This document shows positions 42,810-51,228 of a stretch of 64,000 bases of DNA, in pieces. The position numbers and the translations under genes are program-made. The number at the start of each line of letters is the position of its first letter. Within the stretch, counting starts at the first letter, position 1. The notes below the pieces were generated by a model that did no database searches, was not told the origin of the DNA, and saw nothing but the letters and a program-made list of their open reading frames with translations. The stretch is from the NCBI GenBank assembly GCA_947173485.1, contig CAMWFH010000001.1, forward strand, positions 620,001 through 684,000. Direction: 5' to 3'. Origin of the DNA: an uncultured Clostridia bacterium (GTDB taxonomy: Bacteria > Bacillota > Clostridia > Oscillospirales > Oscillospiraceae).

Positions 42810-44668
42810 AAGAGCGTGTACAAAAATTCGGGCGCTTTTTGAGCGGCATGGTCATGCCCAACATCGGCGCCTTCATCGCCTGGGGCTTCATCGCGGCCCT
42901 GTTCATCCCAAAGGGCTGGTTCCCCAACGAGACCATCAACGGCATGGTGGGACCGATGCTCTCCTTCCTGCTGCCGATCCTGATCGGCTACACCGGCGGT
43001 AAGGCCATCGGCGGCCAGAAGGGGGCCGTGGCCGGCGCTCTGGCCACCCTGGGCGCGATCGCCTCCACCGAGAGCACCATGTTCATCGGGGCCATGATCT
43101 GCGGCCCCCTGGGCGGCTGGTGCATCAAGAAGTTCGATGAGAAGATGGAGGGCCACGTCCCCGCCGGGTTCGAGATGGTGGTCAACAACTTCTCCGTGGG
43201 CATCATCGGCGCGATCCTGGCCATCCTGTCGATCTACGCTATCGGCCCGGCCTGCGTGTTCCTCACCGGCATCCTGGAGCAGGGCGTGAATTTCCTGGTC
43301 AGCCACAGCCTCCTGCCCCTTACCGCCGTCCTGGTGGAGCCGGCCAAGGTGCTGTTCCTCAACAACGCCATCAACCACGGCGTCTTTACCCCCATCGGCA
43401 CCGCCCAGGCCCTGGAGACCGGCAAGTCCATCCTGTTCATGATCGAGTCCAACCCCGGCCCCGGCCTGGGGCTGCTGCTGGCCTACTGCGTGGCTGGCAA
43501 GGGGGAGACCCGTTCCTCCGCCGGCGCCGCCGCCCTTATCCAGTTCGTGGGCGGCATCCATGAGATCTACTTCCCCTATGTGCTGATGAACCCCATCGTG
43601 ATCCTGGGGCCCATGGTGGGCAACATCGCCGGGATCTTCACCCTCAGCCTCTTAGGCGGCGGCCTGGCGGCGGCGGCCTCCCCCGGCAGCATCATCGCCG
43701 AGCTGATGATGACCCCCAAGGGCTGCTACTTCGCCAATATCGCCGGCATCGCCGTGGCGGCGGTGGTCAGTTTCCTGCTCTCCGCCTTCCTGCTGAAGAT
43801 GTTCGGCAAGGACTCCAGTCTGGCCGAGGCCCAGGCCCAGGTGGCCGCCAGCAAGGCCGCCTCCAAGGGGCAGGCCGCTCCCGCCGGCGCCGCTGTCAGC
43901 GCCCGGGACGTGAAGAAGATCGTCTTTGCCTGCGACGCCGGCATGGGCTCCTCCGCCATGGGGGCCACCATGGTCCGCAACAAGCTGAAGGAGGCGGGGG
44001 TCACGGATATCGAGGTGGTCCACGCGCCGGTCAGCGAGATCCCCAAGGACTGCCAGATCGTAGTGACCCACCACGAGCTGGCCGCCCGGGCCGCCGGCAG
44101 CAACCCCAACGCCCGGATCATCCCCATCCAGAACTTCATGGGCGCGCCGGAGTATGACGTGCTGGTGAAAGAGATGGCGGAGAGCCGGAGCGGCCAGACC
44201 GCCGCCGCGCCGGCAGAGGAGGAGAAGAAGGGCCAGGGCCCCATCCTGGTGGAGAGGAAGAACATCCTGGTGAACTGCGAGCCGGAGGAGCCGGAGGCGA
44301 TCATCCGCAAGGTAGGCCGGATGATGGTGGAAAGCGGCTACGCCGAGGAGGGCTACATCGAGGGCATGGTCCAGCGGGACAAGCAGCTGTCCGTAGCGAT
44401 CGGCTGCCATGTGGCCATCCCCCACGGCATCGACGAGGCCAGGAAGTTCGTCCGCAAGACGGGATTGGTGGTGCTGACCTATCCCAAGGGCGTGGCCTGG
44501 GGCGATGATACCGTCAAGCTGGTCATCGGCATCGCCGCCGTAGGCGAGGAGCATATGGACGTGCTGGGGGTCATCGCCGACATCGCCGGCAGTGATGAGG
44601 ACACCGACGCCCTGGTCGCCAGCGCCGACGCGGAGACCATCTACCGCAAGCTCAATGGTTTAGAGTGA
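42806..44668 (+). CDS. mtlA: PTS mannitol transporter, EIICBA
   Basis: Imports mannitol and phosphorylates it to mannitol 1-phosphate with phosphate passed from HPr. The 620-residue protein has all three domains in the order IIC-IIB-IIA. The IIC part (about 1-340) is membrane-embedded, with NNAINHGVFTPIGT and GGIHEIYFPYVL. IIB has its phosphocysteine at Cys376 (FACDAGMGSSAMG). IIA has its phosphohistidine at His540 (VAIPHGIDEA). Linkers are Ala/Pro-rich. It is cotranscribed with the regulator and followed 79 bases later by mtlD. Confidence 0.96.
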   Translation: MKERVQKFGRFLSGMVMPNIGAFIAWGFIAALFIPKGWFPNETINGMVGPMLSFLLPILIGYTGGKAIGGQKGAVAGALATLGAIASTESTMFIGAMICGPLGGWCIKKFDEKMEGHVPAGFEMVVNNFSVGIIGAILAILSIYAIGPACVFLTGILEQGVNFLVSHSLLPLTAVLVEPAKVLFLNNAINHGVFTPIGTAQALETGKSILFMIESNPGPGLGLLLAYCVAGKGETRSSAGAAALIQFVGGIHEIYFPYVLMNPIVILGPMVGNIAGIFTLSLLGGGLAAAASPGSIIAELMMTPKGCYFANIAGIAVAAVVSFLLSAFLLKMFGKDSSLAEAQAQVAASKAASKGQAAPAGAAVSARDVKKIVFACDAGMGSSAMGATMVRNKLKEAGVTDIEVVHAPVSEIPKDCQIVVTHHELAARAAGSNPNARIIPIQNFMGAPEYDVLVKEMAESRSGQTAAAPAEEEKKGQGPILVERKNILVNCEPEEPEAIIRKVGRMMVESGYAEEGYIEGMVQRDKQLSVAIGCHVAIPHGIDEARKFVRKTGLVVLTYPKGVAWGDDTVKLVIGIAAVGEEHMDVLGVIADIAGSDEDTDALVASADAETIYRKLNGLE

Positions 44669-44747
44669 GCGGCCTGGAGCGAGCGAACGAAAGATCTTCT
44701 TAGAACGATATTTTTGATGCAGCCTGACGGCTGGTAAGGAGGAGAAA

Positions 44748-45896
44748 ATGAAACAGGCAGTTATGTTTGGCGCCGGCAACATCGGGCGCGGGTTCATCGG
44801 GGCGCTCCTGGAGCGCAGCGGCTGGCACGTCACCTTCGCGGACGTGGTGGAGCCGCTGCTGGAGGCCATCAACACCAACAAGCGCTATACCGTGCATATC
44901 CTGGACCAGGTCTGTGAGGACTGGGAGATCCGAAACATCAGCGCCGTCTCCTCGGTGGGGCCGGACATCGTGCCGGCGATCGCCGCCTGCGATCTGGTGA
45001 CCACCGCCGTGGGCCCCCTGGTGATCCCCCGGATCGCCAAGCCCATCGCCGAGGGCATCCGGGCCAGGATGGCCGCCGGGAACAAGGAGCCCATGAACGT
45101 GGTCTGCTGCGAGAACGGCATCCGGGTCACCTCCAAGCTGAAGGAGGACGTGCTGGCCCTGCTCAGTGACGAGGAGCGCGCCTTCGTGGACCAGTATATC
45201 GGCTTCGCCGACTGCGCCGTGGACCGGATCTGCCCCAAGCCCGCCTATGACGACCCCCTGGACGCGGCGGTGGAGCAGTACATGGAGTGGGACGTGGAGC
45301 GCTCCGCCTGGAAGGGCGAGCCCATCGACGTGAAGGGCCTGACCTATGTGGACAACTTGATGGCCTGCCTGGAGCGCAAGCTCTTCACCCTCAACAGCGG
45401 CCACGCGATCTGCGCCTATCTGGGGTCCCTCCGGGGCCACCAGACCATCCTGGAGAGCATCCAGGACCCGGCGGTGGGGGATGTGGTCCATGCCGCCATG
45501 CGGGAGAGCGGCGAGGGGCTCATCCGTGAGTTCTCCTTCGATCCCGATGCCCATCACGCCTATGTGGAGCGGATCTTCAGCCGCTTCCACAACCCCCATC
45601 TGAAGGACGAGGTGGACCGGGTGGGCCGGGAGCCGATCCGCAAGCTCAGCCCCATGGACCGGCTCATCAAGCCCCTGACCACCACCTTCCGCTACGGCCT
45701 GCCGGTGGACCACCTGCTCTTCGGCGCTGCCGCCGCCCTCCGGTTCGACTGCCCCGAGGACAAGCAGAGCGTGGAGATGCACCAGAAGATCGCCGCCGAG
45801 GGCGCTGCCGCCGCCCTCAGCGCCTACTCCGGCCTGACGGCGGAGGACCCCCTCTTTGGCCGCATCCTGGATATCTACCGGGCCCTGGGCGTGTGA
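44748..45896 (+). CDS. mtlD: Mannitol-1-phosphate 5-dehydrogenase
   Basis: Oxidises mannitol 1-phosphate to fructose 6-phosphate with NAD, feeding glycolysis and the PfkA step encoded at 4.4 kb. The 382-residue protein starts with the dinucleotide fold MFGAGNIGRGFIG and has the family segments VVCCENGIRV and YVDNLMACLERKLFTLNSGHA. AAGGAGGAGAAA precedes the ATG. A strong terminator follows. Confidence 0.95.
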   Translation: MKQAVMFGAGNIGRGFIGALLERSGWHVTFADVVEPLLEAINTNKRYTVHILDQVCEDWEIRNISAVSSVGPDIVPAIAACDLVTTAVGPLVIPRIAKPIAEGIRARMAAGNKEPMNVVCCENGIRVTSKLKEDVLALLSDEERAFVDQYIGFADCAVDRICPKPAYDDPLDAAVEQYMEWDVERSAWKGEPIDVKGLTYVDNLMACLERKLFTLNSGHAICAYLGSLRGHQTILESIQDPAVGDVVHAAMRESGEGLIREFSFDPDAHHAYVERIFSRFHNPHLKDEVDRVGREPIRKLSPMDRLIKPLTTTFRYGLPVDHLLFGAAAALRFDCPEDKQSVEMHQKIAAEGAAAALSAYSGLTAEDPLFGRILDIYRALGV

Positions 45897-45932
45897 GCCG
45901 TCCCTTCTGAGAGAACTATAGGGATGAGCGCA

Positions 45933-45967
45933 GGGAGCGCACGGATCAGGTCCGTGCGCTCCCTCTT
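45933..45967 (+). terminator. Rho-independent terminator of the mannitol operon
   Basis: GGGAGCGCACGGA and TCCGTGCGCTCCC form a perfect 13-bp stem with a 5-base loop, followed by TCTTCC. Confidence 0.8.
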
Positions 45968-46005
45968 CCATATCCCCGGAGGCCCCCGGCCCCTTCGGGA
46001 TCTGC

Positions 46006-46034
46006 TTGACATAAACGGCGGACCATGCTACAAT
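46006..46034 (+). promoter_or_regulatory. SigA-type promoter of the M15 peptidase gene
   Basis: TTGACA (46006-46011), 17 bases, TACAAT (46029-46034). The leader to the ATG at 46108 is about 70 bases. Confidence 0.85.
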
Positions 46035-46107
46035 ACACACTGTCTATCCAGGCGCAGCGATGCCATCGAAAAGCCATGGAAATATACGAAAAGCAGAGGA
46101 GATCGTC

Positions 46108-47802
46108 ATGAGATCACATGCAAAGGTCAGTATCCTGCTGTCCGTGCTGCTGCTTCTGGGCAGTCTCTCCGGCTGCGAGAGCAAGCCCGGTATCGCGGAT
46201 ATCGGCAGCGTCGAGAAGGAGGGCTCCATCGTCGGGAACGACCCGCTGTACGTCCCGCCCCCCGGCAGTGACAACGGCGTCAAGTTCGATGCCTCCCACA
46301 AGCTGGAGGTGACGTTGCCCGAGGTCCCGGATGGGGAGCTGGAGCTGCCGGTCCAGGGCGCCACGGGCTACGCGCCGGTCTATATGCCTCTGTGGAAGAA
46401 CCGTCCGGGCAGCGCCCAGGCCAACCGCACCGCCGCCGGGACGGCGGACAAGGCCGATATCCAGGCCCTGCTGGCCTCCATCGGCGCCGCCTCCGCCCAC
46501 CGGCTCAGCAGCCCGGAAGAGGGCGGTTCCGACAGCGGCATGACCGCCCCGGACACCACCGCGCCTCCCGTCAGCACCGAGCCCGTGTCCCCGCCCCCCA
46601 CAGACAACACCCAGCCCCCCGCCGGCGGCGGTGATACGACCACGCCCCCCGCTGGCGGCGGCGATACCGCCCAGCCTCCTGCCGGAGGCGACACCACCAC
46701 CCCGCCGGACGGTGCCGGCGATGAGCCGGCCAATGACCGCAACCAGGACCTGCTGGACTGGCTCCACCGGGACGATCCGGACAACGCCGGCGGCAGCACC
46801 GGCGGCGACCGCACCCCCAACACCAGCACCCCGCAGACGCCCAATACCAACACCAGCCGTCCGCCGGCCACCCCCTCCGGGGCGGTGACCACCCTGGCGC
46901 CGGGCACGGCCTTTACCGTCCTCCAGGAGGTGGGCAACTACTGGTTCGTCCGGGCCGGGGACCAGACCGGCTGGGTGGACCACCGGTACTGCTTCATCAA
47001 CCTGCCGGACGTGATCCCCTCCATCGTCTACAACGCCACCAACGGCTATTCCTCCGCCTTCGTCAGCAGCGGTAAGGACATCCCCGGCATCACCGGCACG
47101 GCGCTCTATACCGGCACCGTCTACAACGCCCGGCTGGACAGCTACGAGTTCATGATGCCCACCCTGTACGCCATGGCCAAGAACGTCTGCCAGGCCCAGC
47201 AGGCCGCCCTCCGGGAGGGCAACACCATCGTCCTCTACGAGGCCTTCCGGCCCTATGAGATCCAGCGGGCCGTGTCCCAGGAGCTGCACCTGCTGACCCA
47301 GCGGGACGCGGAGGTCCGGGCCGGCGTCTACTCCGCCCCCTGGAGCATCGACTGGTTCATCAACACCAACACCTCCAACCACCAGATGGGCTACGCCATG
47401 GATATCAGCCTGGCCAAGATCACCAAGTCCGAGGTCGCGGAGATCGCCGGCCACCAGGTGGTCCAGGCCCTGGAGTATTCCTTCTACACCATGCCCACCC
47501 CCATTCACGAGCTGAGCCGGGCCGCCGCTACCTACACCCGACCCTTCTCCCCCACTAACAAGACCCTGTGGAAGACCGCCACCATGACCCCCACCTTCGC
47601 CGCCTGTGAGCCGGCCCTGGCCATGCAGCGCTACTGCACCGCCTACGGCCTGACCCCCCTGGCCTCCGAGTGGTGGCACTTCAACGATCTGCGCGCTTTG
47701 GATACCGCAGGCGGCAATCTGAGCGGCGGCAAGTTCTACATCGAGGAATGTTGCAGCATGACCGCGGCGGAGGCCCAGAAGATCCTGGAGCAGGTGGCCT
47801 GA
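46108..47802 (+). CDS. M15 family D-Ala-D-Ala carboxypeptidase lipoprotein
   Basis: A 564-residue cell-surface lipoprotein: signal and lipobox LLLLGSLSGC near the start, then a long low-complexity region with repeated PPAGGGDTT-like units and Asn/Thr/Pro stretches (about residues 150-260). A short SH3-like segment (FTVLQEVGNYWFVRAGDQTG) follows, then an M15/VanY-type catalytic domain with SNHQMGYAMDIS and EWWHF carrying the zinc ligands. Such enzymes trim peptidoglycan stem peptides. GAGGAGATC precedes the ATG at 46108; an upstream in-frame ATG at 46060 lacks a site and would bury the signal peptide. Confidence 0.85.
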   Translation: MRSHAKVSILLSVLLLLGSLSGCESKPGIADIGSVEKEGSIVGNDPLYVPPPGSDNGVKFDASHKLEVTLPEVPDGELELPVQGATGYAPVYMPLWKNRPGSAQANRTAAGTADKADIQALLASIGAASAHRLSSPEEGGSDSGMTAPDTTAPPVSTEPVSPPPTDNTQPPAGGGDTTTPPAGGGDTAQPPAGGDTTTPPDGAGDEPANDRNQDLLDWLHRDDPDNAGGSTGGDRTPNTSTPQTPNTNTSRPPATPSGAVTTLAPGTAFTVLQEVGNYWFVRAGDQTGWVDHRYCFINLPDVIPSIVYNATNGYSSAFVSSGKDIPGITGTALYTGTVYNARLDSYEFMMPTLYAMAKNVCQAQQAALREGNTIVLYEAFRPYEIQRAVSQELHLLTQRDAEVRAGVYSAPWSIDWFINTNTSNHQMGYAMDISLAKITKSEVAEIAGHQVVQALEYSFYTMPTPIHELSRAAATYTRPFSPTNKTLWKTATMTPTFAACEPALAMQRYCTAYGLTPLASEWWHFNDLRALDTAGGNLSGGKFYIEECCSMTAAEAQKILEQVA

Positions 47803-47835
47803 CCCAGGACTGGCGATACAGCCGCAAGATACCAA

Positions 47836-47875
47836 AAAGCGCCCCGCGCAAGGACCATCGAGCCTTGCGCGGGGC
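47836..47875 (-). terminator. Terminator between convergent genes
   Basis: GCCCCGCGCAAGG pairs with CCTTGCGCGGGGC (13 bp). On the minus strand it is followed by GCTTTTTGG, ending the amino-acid ABC operon; it may also stop the M15 transcript. Confidence 0.82.
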
Positions 47876-47899
47876 ATTCGTTATGTCTTTATCTAGGTC

Positions 47900-48643
47900 T
47901 TACAGGACCTTCGCCAGGAACTGCTTGAGCCGGTCGCTCTTGGGGGCGTCGAACAGTGCTGCCGGAGCGCCCTCCTCTACGATGACGCCATCGGCCATGA
48001 AGATGACCCGGCTGCCCACCTCCCGGGCAAAGCCCATCTCGTGGGTCACCACCACCATGGTCATCCCCTCATGGGCCAGGTCCCGCATGACCTCCAGCAC
48101 CTCTCCCACCATCTCCGGGTCCAGGGCAGAGGTGGGCTCATCGAAGAGCATCACCTCCGGCTCCATGCACAGCGCCCGGACGATGGCGATCCGCTGCTTC
48201 TGCCCGCCGGAGAGCTGGCTGGGGTAGGCGGCGGCCCGGTCCTGGAGCCCTACCCGCTCCAGCAGGGCCAGGGCCTTCTTCTCGGCCTCCTCCCGGCTCT
48301 TGTGCAGGAGCTTGATGGGGGCCAGGGTCATGTTCTCCAGGATGGTCATATGGGGGAACAGGTTGAAGTGCTGGAACACCATGCCCATCTTCTGCCGGTG
48401 GAGGTCGATATCCACGTCCCGGCCGGTGATGTCTACCCCGTCGAAGGTGATGGTCCCCGCCGTGGGCCGCTCCAGCAGGTTCAGGCACCGGAGGAAGGTG
48501 GACTTGCCGGACCCGGAGGGCCCGATCACCACCACCACTTCCCCCTGGCGGATCTGGGCGGAGACGCCGTCCAGGGCGTGGATGCCGCCGCCGTCAAAGT
48601 GCTTTTCCAGGTCTTTCACCTGGATCAAAACTTTACCGCTCAC
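47900..48643 (-). CDS. Amino acid ABC transporter ATP-binding protein (GlnQ type)
   Basis: A 247-residue nucleotide-binding subunit of a polar amino-acid importer. It has Walker [10 protein letters not shown], signature LSGGQKQR, Walker [15 protein letters not shown] and the H-loop VVTHEMGFA, with the spacing of the GlnQ/HisP group. Its start overlaps the permease gene by 11 bases. Together with the permease and the binding protein it makes a complete importer; a homodimeric permease is implied because only one permease gene is present. Confidence 0.94.
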   Translation of the reverse strand: MSGKVLIQVKDLEKHFDGGGIHALDGVSAQIRQGEVVVVIGPSGSGKSTFLRCLNLLERPTAGTITFDGVDITGRDVDIDLHRQKMGMVFQHFNLFPHMTILENMTLAPIKLLHKSREEAEKKALALLERVGLQDRAAAYPSQLSGGQKQRIAIVRALCMEPEVMLFDEPTSALDPEMVGEVLEVMRDLAHEGMTMVVVTHEMGFAREVGSRVIFMADGVIVEEGAPAALFDAPKSDRLKQFLAKVL

Positions 48644-49370
48644 TGTTCCTCAGCCTCCTCTCCAGCTTGCCCACCAGATAGGTGAAGAAGATCACCATCA
48701 CCAGATAGATCGCCGCCACCGCCAGCAGGGGCATGAACGCTTTATAGGTGACGCTGCGGATGATGTTGCCCCCCATGGTCAGGTCCCGGACGGTCACATA
48801 GCCGGCTACGGAGGTCTCCTTCAGCAGCACGATGAACTCGTTGGCCAGGCTGGGCAGCACGGCCTTGAAGGCCTGGGGGATGATGATGTAGCGCATGGTC
48901 TGGACATAGTTGAACCCCAGGGAGCGCCCCGCCTCGAACTGTCCGTTGTCGATGGCCATGATGCCGGCCCGGAAGATCTCCGCCACATAGGCCCCGGAGT
49001 TGACGCCGAAGGCCAAGGTGGCCACGGCCACGCCGTTCCGGGAGGAAGCGAAGATGATGTAGTACATGATCATCAGCTGGACCACCACCGGGGTGCCCCG
49101 AATCACGGTCAGGTAGAGCCGGCAGAGCCAGTTGGCCAGCTTGAGGAAGAAGCGGCCGATGCCGTGGGTCTCCTCGATGGTCTTATCGTGGGTGGACCGG
49201 ACGATCGCCACCACCACGCCGATGGCGATGCCCAGCAGCACGGCGAAGAGGGTGATCTGCAGCGTGTTGACCAGGCCGCTAGTGAGATACCGCCACCGCT
49301 CCTCCTCGATAAAGCATAAGTAGAAGTCCTCTTTCAAACTCTCCAGTGACAGCCTAAGTTCTAAGCCCAT
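48633..49370 (-). CDS. Amino acid ABC transporter permease (HisMQ family)
   Basis: A 245-residue inner-membrane subunit with about five hydrophobic segments and the EAA loop [22 protein letters not shown] that docks the ATPase. The N-terminal [20 protein letters not shown] is typical for glutamine/polar amino-acid permeases. A hairpin between the binding-protein gene and this gene probably lowers its expression relative to the binding protein. Confidence 0.93.
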   Translation of the reverse strand: MGLELRLSLESLKEDFYLCFIEEERWRYLTSGLVNTLQITLFAVLLGIAIGVVVAIVRSTHDKTIEETHGIGRFFLKLANWLCRLYLTVIRGTPVVVQLMIMYYIIFASSRNGVAVATLAFGVNSGAYVAEIFRAGIMAIDNGQFEAGRSLGFNYVQTMRYIIIPQAFKAVLPSLANEFIVLLKETSVAGYVTVRDLTMGGNIIRSVTYKAFMPLLAVAAIYLVMVIFFTYLVGKLERRLRNSER

Positions 49371-49416
49371 CTCTCCGCTCCTCCCTATCGTATCCCTTAT
49401 CTATCTATTCTATCTT

Positions 49417-49447
49417 GGAAAAGGGGCGGCTCTATTGCCGCCCCTTT
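49417..49447 (-). terminator. Intercistronic hairpin/attenuator
   Basis: On the minus strand AAAGGGGCGGC and GCCGCCCCTTT form an 11-bp stem with a 6-base loop, followed by TCC, between the substrate-binding protein and permease genes. It likely allows higher expression of the binding protein. Confidence 0.7.
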
Positions 49448-49466
49448 CAGGTCGCGTTTTTTGCGC

Positions 49467-50279
49467 TTACTTGTTGTTGGCCGCCACATAGGCCTTGGCG
49501 GGCTCGTTGTCGATGACCACGCAGTCCACCTTGCCGGTGAGCAGGGCCTGGATGGCGGTGGAGCCGTTGTCGAACTGGGAGACCCGGGCCTCAGTGATGC
49601 CGCCGTTCTCATAGCTGTCGGAGAGGTACAGGTCGCCGGTGGTCATCTTCTGAACGCCAGCGATATACTTGGCGTTGGAGTCCAGCAGGTCGTCCACCGT
49701 CTTGATGGGGCTGTCCTCGGGGACGATGATCACCTGGATGCCGGTGGCGTAGCTGTCAGAGAAGTTGACGCTCTGGAGCCGGGTCTCGTTGACGGTCATG
49801 CCGGCCATGCCCATATCGGCCTTGCCGGTCTGGACAGCGGTGATGATGGCTTCGAACTCCATATCATCGATGACCAGCTTCATATCCAGCTCATCGGCGA
49901 TGGCGGCGGCGAACTCGGCGTCGATGCCCACGATCTTGTTGTCCTCATAGAACTCATAGGGCGGGAACTGGGCGTTGGTAGCCATATGCAGCTCTGGCTT
50001 GCCCTCGGCGTTGGCCTGGAAGGTCAGGTCGTGGGCCTCGCCGGAAATGTACTTGTTCACGATGGCGTCCTTGGTGCCGTTGGCGGTCAGGGTGGCCAGG
50101 GCGGCGTTCACCTTGTCCAGCAGGTCCGTGTTCTCCTTGGCGATGGCGATGGCGTAGTCCTCGATGGCGTACTCCGTATCCAGGATCTTGAGGGTCACTT
50201 TCTTGCTGCCGCAGGCGGTGAGGGTCAGGACAGAGGCCAGGACCAGCGCCAGGGCCAGCAGCTTTTTCATAGTTTTCAT
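49467..50279 (-). CDS. Amino acid ABC transporter substrate-binding lipoprotein, apparently circularly permuted
   Basis: A 270-residue lipoprotein (lipobox TLTAC, Cys23) of the SBP_bac_3 family. The order of parts is unusual. Residues 28-80 (LKILDTEYAIEDYAIAIAKE ... ALATLTANGTKDAIVNKYI) correspond to the segment that normally ends these proteins. Residues 96-270 follow with the normal N-terminal start (ELHMATNAQFPPYEFYED) and end at VVIDNEPAKAYVAANNK, which normally runs straight into LKILDTEY. The break falls near the second hinge crossing, so each lobe would be a continuous chain joined by a single link. The flanking permease and ATPase are normal. GGAAG with nine-base spacing selects the ATG at 50279. 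The ligand is probably a polar amino acid. Confidence 0.9.
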   Translation of the reverse strand: MKTMKKLLALALVLASVLTLTACGSKKVTLKILDTEYAIEDYAIAIAKENTDLLDKVNAALATLTANGTKDAIVNKYISGEAHDLTFQANAEGKPELHMATNAQFPPYEFYEDNKIVGIDAEFAAAIADELDMKLVIDDMEFEAIITAVQTGKADMGMAGMTVNETRLQSVNFSDSYATGIQVIIVPEDSPIKTVDDLLDSNAKYIAGVQKMTTGDLYLSDSYENGGITEARVSQFDNGSTAIQALLTGKVDCVVIDNEPAKAYVAANNK

Positions 50280-50470
50280 CACGCAAAACTTCCTTTCCAA
50301 CTCTTCCAAGCGGGACCTCCGGTCCCGCCCCCCTTGGGGTATAGGCACTATACCACGGTGGCGGGGCAGTGTCAATAGATTTCCACCATTTTATGAATAA
50401 ATATAAATTCTGACAGCGGCAGGCCCCGGACCCCCGCCGGTGTTTGGCGAAAAAAGCAAGAGCAGACGGG

Positions 50471-50496
50471 GGAAAGCCGCCCTTGAGGGCGGCTCT
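50471..50496 (-). terminator. Terminator of queT
   Basis: AGCCGCCC and GGGCGGCT form an 8-bp stem with a short loop, followed on the minus strand by TTCCCCC. It lies 30 bases behind the queT stop. Confidence 0.65.
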
Positions 50497-50526
50497 CCTG
50501 TGAATAAATATGCAGAGCGGGCGTTT

Positions 50527-51021
50527 TTATGCGGCCCACTGGGCCAGCAGCTCCCGCTGGCGGCGCAGGGCGATATAGAGGGCGCCTCCGATGCCCAGGA
50601 CGGAGACGATCTCCCCGGCGCCCACGGTGAGGACCATCAGCCAGATGGCGTCCGGCGCGCCGTAGCCATAGCGCAGGACCCAGGGAACGATCAGGGCGTT
50701 GGCCAGTACCGGCGGCACCATGGCCAGCCAGGGACGGCCGCGCAGGCGGCGGGTGGCCAGGGCCCCTAAGAGGGTGGCCAGAGAGCCGCAGACGATGTCC
50801 AGGGCCACGCAGCCGTTGAGCAGGTTGGCCAGGAGACACCCGATCGCCAGCCCCGGAACGGCGGCGGGCAAAAAGATGGGCAGGATGCACAGCGCTTCGC
50901 TGATGCGGACTTGGATGGCCCCCTTGTCCAGCCCGAACAGGGCCGACAGCCAGGTCAGCGCCACATACATAGCGGCGATGCAGGCCCCCTGGCAAAGCTT
51001 CTTGGTCTGATCCTTTTTCAT
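50527..51021 (-). CDS. queT: QueT-type ECF transporter substrate-binding (S) component
   Basis: A 164-residue membrane protein with about five or six hydrophobic segments. The family block AMYVALTWLSALFGLDKGAIQVRISEAL and LPIFLPAAVPGLAIGCLLANL identify QueT, the S component that captures a queuosine precursor for import by an energy-coupling factor module. No ECF ATPase or T component is encoded nearby, as expected for a shared module. A preQ1-I-like riboswitch sits in its leader, supporting the assignment. ACGGAGGG precedes the ATG. Confidence 0.87.
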   Translation of the reverse strand: MKKDQTKKLCQGACIAAMYVALTWLSALFGLDKGAIQVRISEALCILPIFLPAAVPGLAIGCLLANLLNGCVALDIVCGSLATLLGALATRRLRGRPWLAMVPPVLANALIVPWVLRYGYGAPDAIWLMVLTVGAGEIVSVLGIGGALYIALRRQRELLAQWAA

Positions 51022-51032
51022 GTGATATCCCT

Positions 51033-51072
51033 CCGTAGTTTTGTTTTAGGTGAGGATGGTCACGAACTCACC
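51033..51072 (-). ncRNA. Candidate preQ1-I riboswitch in the queT leader
   Basis: On the minus strand P1 is GGTGAG/CTCACC around a 12-base loop, followed by the A-rich tail TAAAACAAAACTACGG. Loop bases CGUG can pair with tail bases UACG to form the H-type pseudoknot, and the tail runs into the Shine-Dalgarno GGAGGG. Ligand binding would hide the ribosome site of queT. The order P1, A-rich tail, Shine-Dalgarno matches preQ1 class I. Confidence 0.72.
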
Positions 51073-51102
51073 TTCCCCGGGCCAGTCCCGCGGGACGGGG
51101 AC

Positions 51103-51131
51103 AGTATAGCAGAAAATGCCGCGAAATGCAA
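51103..51131 (-). promoter_or_regulatory. Promoter of queT
   Basis: On the minus strand TTGCAT (51126-51131), 17 bases, TATACT (51103-51108). The candidate riboswitch starts about 30 bases downstream. Confidence 0.65.
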
Positions 51132-51151
51132 GAGGGACAGCAAGATCTCTC

Positions 51152-51181
51152 TTGCAGATCTGGGGTCGATCGTGCTATATT
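51152..51181 (+). promoter_or_regulatory. Promoter of the siroheme/uroporphyrinogen operon
   Basis: TTGCAG (51152-51157), 18 bases, TATATT (51176-51181), about 45 bases before the ATG at 51229. It is divergent from the queT promoter. Confidence 0.6.
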
Positions 51182-51228
51182 GTCTGAGGAACTTCCCGGC
51201 AGATCGACCTATACAGAGGTGAGACCCT

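Noticed and set aside
49467..50279. Frameshift or truncated gene as the cause of the odd binding-protein order
   Set aside because: The frame is continuous from a good signal peptide to the stop, both family halves are complete, and no second copy of the C-terminal segment is present at the end.
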